A DNA stretch of 64,000 bases, taken from Coix lacryma-jobi var. lacryma-jobi (Eukaryota > Streptophyta > Magnoliopsida > Poales > Poaceae). The stretch spans positions 8,030,127 to 8,094,126 of the forward strand of contig CM019822.1 in assembly GCA_009763385.1 (NCBI GenBank), given 5' to 3'. This document shows, piece after piece, positions 56,480 to 64,000 of the stretch. A program made the position numbers and the translations under genes. The notes beneath the pieces were generated by a model, which did not search any database, was not told the DNA's origin, and saw nothing but the letters and a program-made list of their open reading frames with translations. Position 1 is the stretch's first letter. Each line of letters opens with the position of its first letter.

Positions 56480-59400
56480 TGTAACACCCCTGGTGTTTAA
56501 ATGTAATTAACTTGACATGTCATCATCTTAAGCATTAATCATTTCCTGTGATGCATTTGATTTGCCTAATTGCTATGCTTTGATTCCCTTTTCAAAAACC
56601 CTAAAAGCCCAATTCTCTCTATAAGGGCAAAATGGTAATTTCACCTCTGTGCCTAGTTCTATTTAATTCTTGTTCAAATTTAGTGCCCTGATGTTTGCTG
56701 CATTGATCAAAGTTCAAAAATCAGATTTGATTTGATTTTCCCTTTTGCAAAACCCTGATTTTCAAACCCTGGATTTTTCCCCTCTTTTTGTAGTTCAAAA
56801 TTATTCAAAATTTGAGGTTGGTCCAAAAAGCAAAGTTGTAGATCTGGCCAAGAGAAACAACTTTGGTATTTACAGATTTTCAAAGTTCTATATAAAATTT
56901 GAAGTAATTTCAAATTCTTTCAAACTCCAGTTTTTGTCCCTTTTTGAGTTTTCAAAATTATTTCATAAACTATTGAGTTTCAGAAAAAGTGTATATTAGC
57001 AAAGTTGTAGGTTTTGTCAAATAGAACAACTTTCATATATAAAGATTTTCAAGTTTCAGTTTGAAATCCAAAGTAATTTTGATTTGAATCAAATTTGAAA
57101 AGTGTCCCCTTTTCTGTTTTTTGAATATAGTTCAAAAACTATTTGGATTTTGAAAATGTTCTTATTGACAAAGTTGTAGATCTCATTTTTCTGAGCAACT
57201 TTGGTATTTTGAGTTTTTGTCGCACAGTTCAAATTTTGGGAGAAGTTTGCAAAATACCGAAACCAGCAAAGTCAAACCCTATCCCCTAGCACTGTTCTTC
57301 TTCCAGCTAGGGCCAAGGGGGGGGGGCCGGCCATGGCGCCGGCGCTGCGCCTGCAGCGCGTCTGGCTGCTCCCCACGCGCCACCAACCTGCCGCCGTTGT
57401 CGCCACCATCATTTCGCACCCGCACGCGCACAGTTGACCCCGCTCCCGTCCCCTACCGTGCCCAGCGCGCCGCCGCCGCGTGGCCATTGCCGGCCAAGCT
57501 TGCGCACCGGCCCCGGCTGCACGCCATCACCTCCGCCAGAGCGCAATCAAGTGCGCACGCTCTCGCCGAGCTTATCCACCCCACCCCGTGCTCTCTACCG
57601 GCCTCTGGCCGCGGCTATATAAGCCCGCCGGAGCCCCGAGCTTCTCATCCTCTCCGCCACCGTGGCCAGGCCAGTCCAGTGCCTCCGCCGCTCCACCACC
57701 TAGCTCAGAAGCTCCGCCTTGAGCTCGTGAAGTTTTCCCACCCTTCAATTTCATCTCTACCGCCTCCAATCGCCCGGCGTAACCCCATCGTTCCCATCTC
57801 CGGCAGAAACCCGGCGAGCTCGGGTTCGTGAAATTCGCCGTCTCCGGCCATGATCATCCCTCACCGACCCCCGTGTCGTGTTCCTTGGTTCCGTGCGACT
57901 CTGACCAGGCCCTTGCGGTCTCGTGTGTTGCGCAGGGTCGTCGGAGCGCCGCTCGCCGCTCGCCGCCGAAAGAGCTCCACCGAACCACCGCCCCTCGAGC
58001 ACGTGTCGAGCCTCCTTCCTCGAGCCTCACCCTCGAGCACGTGCCGAGCCACACCCTCGAGCCCTGCCTCCGATCCGTGGTAAGCACCCGAGGCCTCCGG
58101 CCTCTGCTTCCACTCCGTCTCGCCCGAGCCCAAGCCTCGAGCACGCGTTTCCGTCTCGCCCGAGCCCAAGCCTCGAGCGGACTCATGCACCCTCCGCTTC
58201 GTCGAGCTAGGCCTCGGACGGACGCTTGCTTTTCCGTCTCGCCCGAGCCTTCCGTCTCGCCCGAGCCTTCCATCTCGCCCGAGTCCGCTTCGCCCGAGCC
58301 TCCGGGCCAGGCCTCGGACGGAGCACTCACTTTCCGACTCGCCCGAGCCCGTTTCGCCCGAGCCCTTCATAGAAGGAGCACAGTGCTCTTTTTCCTTTTT
58401 GGGGAGTTGTGAATAGTGTTCTGTTTTCTCTTTTTTGTGTGAATTAATCTGTTGTTCCTTAAATCCTGATAAAATTATGGTATGCTCCTTGCACTGTGTA
58501 GTATTTTATAAAAATATGAAACTTGAGTTTTGTGCAAAAATTTGAAAATGTAAAATTCCCCTTTTAATTGAAAAATGAAGGTTTTGGTATTTTTGGAGAG
58601 TGATCTATAACTCCAAAAATCTTGAGATAAATTTTTGAGACCTTGTTATAACATGCTGAACCTCTGGTAAAATTTTGAAGTCTTTTGGAGCAAGTTGATT
58701 TTTGAGCATTTATTTTAATTAAGGAATAGTGCCTTTTGTTAATTAAATGTTTAGATTTATTTGAGCATCTTAATGACCTCCAAAAATTATGAAATTTGTT
58801 TTGCCATCTGTTTATGCCTTAATGAACTTATGTGATTAATTTGGTAATTTTTGGAGCAACTTCATAAAATGACCTTTTAAATAAAATAAGAAAAATAGAA
58901 AAGATGGATTAGGGTTGGTAATAAGTGTTTAATGATGTGATCTTTGGATTGATTGATGTTCATAGACCCCTACCCTTTGGTCTATGATGTTTGTGATGAT
59001 ATGTTTGGTTAATACTTAGGATAATTATAATAAGGCCTAACATCAATAATGCTTAAGAAAGAAATGGTTACCTTTTATGCTCAACCTAGATTTCGATTAT
59101 GCCTTGCCTAAGAGTAATCTAGATTCAGTGGAATTGTCTTGCACCATAAGTCCATATCATCATTCTCATGAGCATTCATCATTGCATCCGTATAGTTGAC
59201 GAAGAAGGTACCAGAGTTGAGGCCGCTGTTGACGAACCAACTCCCGAGGCGACCCCGAGCTCCAACACCTATACCTACCCCGAGTCTGCTCTCTTTGCCA
59301 TCCAAGGCAAGCCCCGGTGCATTTAACTCTTTCCTTGAATTTATAAAATGATTTCCTTAAATGCTTTTGAGTTAAATTATTGCATTAGGTTTATAGGAGT

Positions 59401-60779
59401 TGTGTGCTATCCTAATTTATCCACCTTGACCACTGATACACCTGATACCTGCTTTTCAAAAGTATTTGAAAAATGCTTAGCAATGCTTATTGAATTAGAC
59501 TTTGCAATAAAATGCCAATTTTAAAAGTGTGATCACTTAAGTAATGTTTATGGGATTTTGGTCTTACTCCCCGTCTGTTGGCTAGGTATCTGATCCGTAC
59601 CTAGTCAATAGCGAGGAGAGGTTGTCCGAGCGTACGGTGTCGTCATGTTGTAGTCCGGGACTCAACAGTTGACACCGACCGGGACATGGTTGAAAAACTG
59701 ACAGGACTATTACGCTTGGGTGAGATATGACCAAGGTATAGTTCTGGCTGGAAAATTAGGGACCATCCGTATGGGGGCCTGCTGGTCAAAACTTGTAACT
59801 ATTCACATACTTCGGAAAACTCTGGCTCCGAGGAATCCTTTATTGGACCGACAACCGCGCACTGGGAGTGGAGAGATGGCGGAAGTAGCATGTACCCACG
59901 TGGGTTAAAGTCCCGGATTGGTGTGGTGTACTGTACTTCCGGGTGGCGTAGGACCGGGCCCAATCTTGGAGGAATCGTGGTAGACGAGTTGGCATATGCA
60001 AGCTTGGGTGCTACATATGCAGTGTGGATAGGGATCCTCAGCTGAGTATTATTTATCCGGATTAACGTTGCTCCTCGGTTATGGAGACTTGGTCCACTGA
60101 CTGTCAACGGAGAGTGGTTCTCAACTAGGAATGTTTTGAAATGTAAAATGAATCATGAATGATGAAGAATTGAGGGATACTGAATCTTTCAAAAATAAAA
60201 TAAGGTTTACAAAAATGCTTTTCTGCAAAATACTTGATCTTGTTTAAGCCTTACCTTGACTACCCTAAGCCTCTCATTCCTGAGTCTTCTCCCTTTTTCT
60301 TTAGTCGGGTAAGTCTTGTTGAGTACCCCAGTACTCAGGGTTTGTTACCCATGTTGCAGGTATGCCTGAGACCCCGATGTGTCTCGCACCCTGTTGCGTG
60401 ACCTTCGTCCAGGAAGAGGCCGATGAGGCCGATGAGTAAATGTGCACCCTCGGGCTGGGTGTTACATGTATCTTTATGTTAATGTTTCCGCTACGTTGTC
60501 TACATTGAATCACCCGAACAATGGTTTGTAATAACCGTACTCCTTACCTCATTTGAAACCTCGTTTTGTAAAACTAATGTTATTTAAGTCTTCCGCTCTT
60601 TATTCCGATGTTATTTGTAAAAGTATGCAATGCTGTAACCGAATTGTGAGATGATCCTGCGGACATTGGGCGCTGATGTAGCCCGGTGGCGAACAGGTCT
60701 TAATCACATGGAACATGGGTTCGGCTGTCAGAGGTTGACAGGGACACGTGGGCCATAGGATTAGGGTCGTTCCGTCACA
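56480..60779 (+). mobile_element. 4.3 kb solo-LTR-like insertion in the CACTA second gene
   Basis: The ends are TGTAACACCCCTGGTGTT and GTTCCGTCACA, with target duplication AGAAG at 56475-56479 and 60780-60784. It is the same family as 16,715-20,807, in the opposite orientation: it has GAGTACCCCAGTACTCAGGG near 60,320 and a GC-rich core at 57,300-58,380. Long GC-rich frames in the core contain SPEPS-type repeats from CGCCCGAGCC reiteration and are not taken as genes. Removing it restores the host frame (GEKTLGE | EKTFICWRKR). Confidence 0.85.
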
Positions 60780-61040
60780 AGAAGCGGAGAAGACATTCAT
60801 ATGTTGGCGCAAGCGATATATCATAATTCCTGGTGCATCACCTCCTCCTCCTCAACAACCTAACCCTAGGTGTGTATGAAATTAGTGAATGAAAGTTAAT
60901 AGTATTGGTGAGCTAATAGTATAAATGGATACTCATACCATGTTGTTTTCGCAGTAGGACATCCCCCAACCTAAGTCCAATTATGCATTCACCACATGAT
61001 CACAGTGTTGCGGGCGATGATGATCAAGATCAAACACGAC

Positions 61041-61300
61041 GGGATCCATCACCGCCACTGGCCCCATCTCCTCCACGACGGGATCCAACACCGCCACCGG
61101 CCCCATCTCCCCCACGGCGTGATCCAACACCGCCGCCACCTGCCCCATCTCCTCCACGACGGGATCCAACACCGCCACCGGCCCCATCTCCCCCACGGCG
61201 TGATCCAACACCGCCACCGGCCCCACCATCTCCTCTAAAGCGGGCTCCGACACCGCCACCTGCCCCATCTCCACGGCGGGTTCCAACACCGCCACCGCCA
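61041..61300 (+). repeat. ~39 bp coding repeats encoding PTPPPAPSPPRRD
   Basis: Six to seven units of CCATCTCCTCCACGACGGGA / TCCAACACCGCCACCGGCC alternate between two slightly different versions. They form the proline-rich linker of the CACTA second gene. Confidence 0.88.
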
Positions 61301-63524
61301 ACAAAGAAGAGGTCTGTCACACAAACAAAGGCATCAGCCCCACCACCTCCGAAGAAGAAAGCCTCTGTGAGAAAACCAGCTCCCAAGATGACAAAACTTG
61401 CATATGACATGACCGAGGAGGCGACTGAAGTTGCAGTGCAAAAAGACTTGAACAAGTTCTTCGACGCTGCCATTGCTAGTGGTCGAGCAAAGCGAAATCC
61501 GGAGAAGCCGTACCTTTTTGTTCGTCCTGAAAAACTAAGGTAAACTGTGGACGCTCACCAGAAAAAGGTACGTGCTGCCCGTAAGGCTTCACCAAAATCA
61601 GACTATGATCGCACGCTCAGCAAATCACTTGAGGAGGCCAAGAAGACAAAGAAGAGAGCAGGAAAGGGTGTCCCACAGCTCGGGGAACAAAAGCAGCAAT
61701 CAGTGCCGGATCTAGTTGTTGGGAATGAATACGGTACAAACATAGACGTCATACAACAAGCATATGGAGACGTTGATCCTGAGCATCTGCTCAAATTTTT
61801 GGAGGAAACTGGTTTAAATGTGGAAAACATACTCGGAGAAGCAGGCATCAAAAGTGCTGCAGTTGTTGATAAATGGCAGAGGGCATATGTATATGGTCAA
61901 AGTCTATACAACACTGCGGCCCTGAGGGATCTTGGTACACAAATGCACTTGCTAAATCAGTGGTACCTCACGGCGTGTGGCAGAAAAGCTGATGACTATA
62001 TTTGCGTCAGAATTAGAGACCATGATTACTTTCGTGGTGATGACATCATATATGTTCAGTTTAATGAGTTACATCAGCTCTGCCACATGGACGCTCTCGA
62101 CAAATCTCTCGTCAGTTGCTTTTGTCTGTAAGTGATTGTTTCTTTTAATAATCTCACTTTAGCTTATGTATATGTATAAGTAATTATCCTCACACTAGCA
62201 AGCGTTTGTAAACATATGCAGAAACATGATGAGACAACTAAGGCGTAAAAATGACAAGGACATTGGTTTCATCGATACATATATCGTATTCAAGCACCCA
62301 AGTACTCTCTCGGATGCGTGGAAAACTCAAACAGAGAGGAATTTGCGGAGGTTCTTCGTAAACCAAAGGGACAAAAGATATATACTATTCCCCTACAACT
62401 TTAGGTGAGTTTTGTTATCATATGCATATTTTATTATAGGTTGACATATAAAGATATATGTGTTGACTATATAAATATAAATGCAGTTTTCACTGGATAC
62501 TAATTGTGATCGATCTCCCCGAGAGTCGTTTGCTAATCTATGACTCTCTGAGAAAACCACAAGAAGACTACCAAGATATGATAGATATTATCCGAGGGTA
62601 AATGTGATCTTTAAATATTGATTCCTGCTCTTTAACTCTGCAATAGTTAATTAACGATCTAATTATATATATTGTGCAGGGTTTGAGCTTGGTTTGTTGA
62701 GAAACACCGTCCGGATCTGAAAGAGCAACTTCTTGATCCTCTACTACTAAATGTAAGTTGTACTACCTCCTCGTCTCTTTATCTTAATTAGCATCACTCA
62801 GCAGACGCACGCTAAGCGGAGAGTAATCTTTTTATATCTTGTAAAGTGGGTTCTACGGCAGTCACCGGGAAACAATTTATGTGTGTACTATGTTTGTGAG
62901 TCCTGACGGTGTATGAAAAAAGAACTCCTCTACAGAGTCAGCAAGTACGTAACATGTAAATAAATTTATTTTATTTTTTGTTGCTTTTACATAAATATTA
63001 TGTATGTTAATACTTTCTTTTTCTTTTAATCCAAATTGAAGGAGACATGGTTGAAGAACCAGGTGATGGATAAGGTCCGCCTCAAAGCAATTCAAGAGAC
63101 CATCGCGGGCTTCCTTAATGACCATATCCTTAAGTCTGGCACCGAGTATTGGTTTAACAAAGACGAACCAATGAAGCCAAACCAAGATGAACACTTGTAT
63201 GACCTCTAAGTCAGGAACAATATTTGTGTTGTAAATATCAAGTTAAGGATGCATGATGTATAATGTTGTATATTTTATGTACATATGTATAGATAGCTCT
63301 ATAATATATATGTATATATAGTTTCATATTTCCATTTGTGTGTAATTGTAAATTTTATGTGTTTATATATATATTTATTAGCAGCGAAGAATACGTATTT
63401 GAAACCGGCCTAATGGAATATATTAGCAGCGAAGAATACGTATTAGAAAACCTAATGTAATTGTAAAACCAAAAACAATAACCAATTGAAAAGAAAATAA
63501 AAAGAAAAAAGAAAAAAGCAGCGG

Positions 63525-63764
63525 CCTCTTTAGCCCCGGTTGGTAATACCAACCGGGACTAAAGAAGCCAGCCACGGTGGCCCGGCTGGAGGCCTCTTTA
63601 GTCCCGATTGGTATTATCAACCGGGGCTAAAGGTCCCCTTTAGCCACGGGCGAGGGAACCGGGGCTAAAGGTCGGGCCTTTAGTCCCGATTCCTTAGCCC
63701 CGGCTCCATGTCCGGGGCTAAAGGCCAAAATGGCCCGGGGCTAAAGGTCTGTTCTCCAGTAGTG
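63525..63764. repeat. right subterminal and terminal repeats of the CACTA element
   Basis: TTTAGCCCCGGTTGGT and ACCAACCGGGACTAAAG recur in both senses, ending in the inverted terminal repeat at 63,743-63,764. Confidence 0.9.
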
Positions 63765-64000
63765 CACTCTTGTGTTTTTTTTAAAAAAAAATACTTTTAT
63801 TACAATAATACACAATGCTCTTACGTATTCGAGAGAAAAATAATCATAGATGGTTTTTTATTTGTATATAACTTTAGTCAAAATGGTACTAAATTAAACG
63901 TATATAGAGTTAGATGAAGCTGTACACCCCCGCCCGCTGATAAGATGTTACTTGAGTTTTAGACGATACCAGAATGACCGGTGGTATTTTGCATCAAAAA
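63765..64000. other. flanking DNA after the CACTA element, no feature seen
   Basis: It starts with the CAC target duplication, then AT-rich sequence to the window end. Confidence 0.5.

Larger units (their letters stand above)
54818..63209 (+). pseudogene. CACTA second gene: Ptta/TNPA-like region, Pro-rich linker and Ulp1-like cysteine protease
   Basis: Likely exons: 54818-54979; 55065-56479 continuing at 60785-60869 after the inserted LTR; 60955-62127; 62222-62404; 62487-62597; 62680-62752; 62847-62944; and a last exon ending TAA at 63207-63209. In order: an acidic N terminus; a Ptta/En-Spm-like region (about 55,130-55,990); a coiled coil (56,040-56,140); a region like that annotated DUF8039 (56,230-56,479, CELHIPQGNATVMVA); a Pro-rich repeat; and a Ulp1/C48-type protease C-terminal half with FHWILIVID (His), IYDSL and NNLCVYYVCE (Cys). 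The breaks are TAG 55767, a one-base frameshift near 56,012, the LTR at 56480, TAA 61541, TGA 62684 and TGA 62904. The usual Gly after the catalytic Cys is Val here. Exon edges are inferred from splice signals and phase; the last acceptor is uncertain. Confidence 0.82.
47301..63764 (+). mobile_element. 16.5 kb CACTA (En/Spm) DNA transposon, inactive
   Basis: The left end is CACTACTAGAGAACAGGCCT. The inverted right end reads CACTACTGGAGAACAGACCT on the other strand. A 3 bp target duplication CAC is seen at 47298-47300 and 63765-63767. Both ends carry subterminal TTTAGYCCCGGTTGGT repeats in both orientations. Inside are a hybrid-binding-domain ORF, a TNP2-type transposase and a Ptta-Ulp1 type second gene, all on the + strand. 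A 4.3 kb solo LTR sits in the second gene. Both transposition genes carry nonsense changes, so the copy is not autonomous, but its ends look movable in trans. Confidence 0.95.

Noticed and set aside
57217..58412. Long proline/serine-rich frames of about 200 residues
   Set aside because: They lie in the GC-rich core of a solo LTR. The SPEPS-type pattern comes from CGCCCGAGCC reiteration and there are open frames on both strands.
61537..61562. A splice donor at CTAAG-GTAAAC to remove the TAA at 61541
   Set aside because: The nearest acceptor gives an intron of about 24 bases, far too short; a CAA to TAA change is simpler.

Overview
This window is plant nuclear DNA, most likely from a panicoid grass (sorghum, sugarcane, Miscanthus or maize type). 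It has spliced genes with GT-AG introns, a plant NF-YA transcription factor gene carrying a miR169-type site, plant defensin-like (CS-alpha-beta) peptide genes, and grass-style nested transposons. No prokaryotic operons, rRNA, convincing tRNA or CRISPR array was seen.

Layout. 1-4.3 kb: a complete five-exon NF-YA gene on the + strand. 5.1-6.76 kb: a three-copy tandem repeat and a broken two-exon defensin-like gene (A). 6,765-22,317: a degenerate minus-strand Ty1/copia element of SIRE/Maximus type (target duplication TTGAC, about 1.97 kb LTRs). Its 5' LTR is split by a 4.1 kb solo-LTR-like insertion (16,715-20,807, target duplication GCGTC). 22.3-27.2 kb: AT-rich intergenic DNA with a CACTA remnant, a direct-repeat pair and a MITE.

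27.3-44.6 kb: the core of a defensin-like cluster, all on the + strand. It holds B, C, a dead copy of C (C'), D, E and F. Every gene has a TATA box, a signal-peptide exon, a phase-1 intron and an exon encoding eight cysteines. D, E and F are linked by a tandem duplication whose junction lies inside the intron of E: E has the promoter and signal exon of F but the cysteine-rich exon and downstream DNA of D. The older duplicate interval has since gained a CACTA fragment, a 3.3 kb solo LTR (33,985-37,297, target duplication GTTTG) and a nested inverted-repeat element (37,794-39,772). Subtracting these restores the length of the younger unit.

44.6-47.3 kb: no gene seen. 47,301-63,764: a 16.5 kb CACTA (En/Spm) transposon with matching terminal repeats and a CAC target duplication. 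It carries a small RNase H1-type hybrid-binding-domain ORF, a TNP2-type transposase, an internal copy of subterminal-like repeats, a telomere-like satellite, and a second gene joining a Ptta/TNPA-like region, a proline-rich linker and a Ulp1-like cysteine protease. Both transposase genes are dead, and the second is split by a third 4.3 kb solo-LTR-like element (56,480-60,779, target duplication AGAAG).

Overall, one conserved regulatory gene and a fast-evolving secreted-peptide cluster sit in a bed of nested transposons, most of them broken by transitions typical of decaying methylated DNA. All homology statements come from reading the sequence and from memory of families; no database search was run.
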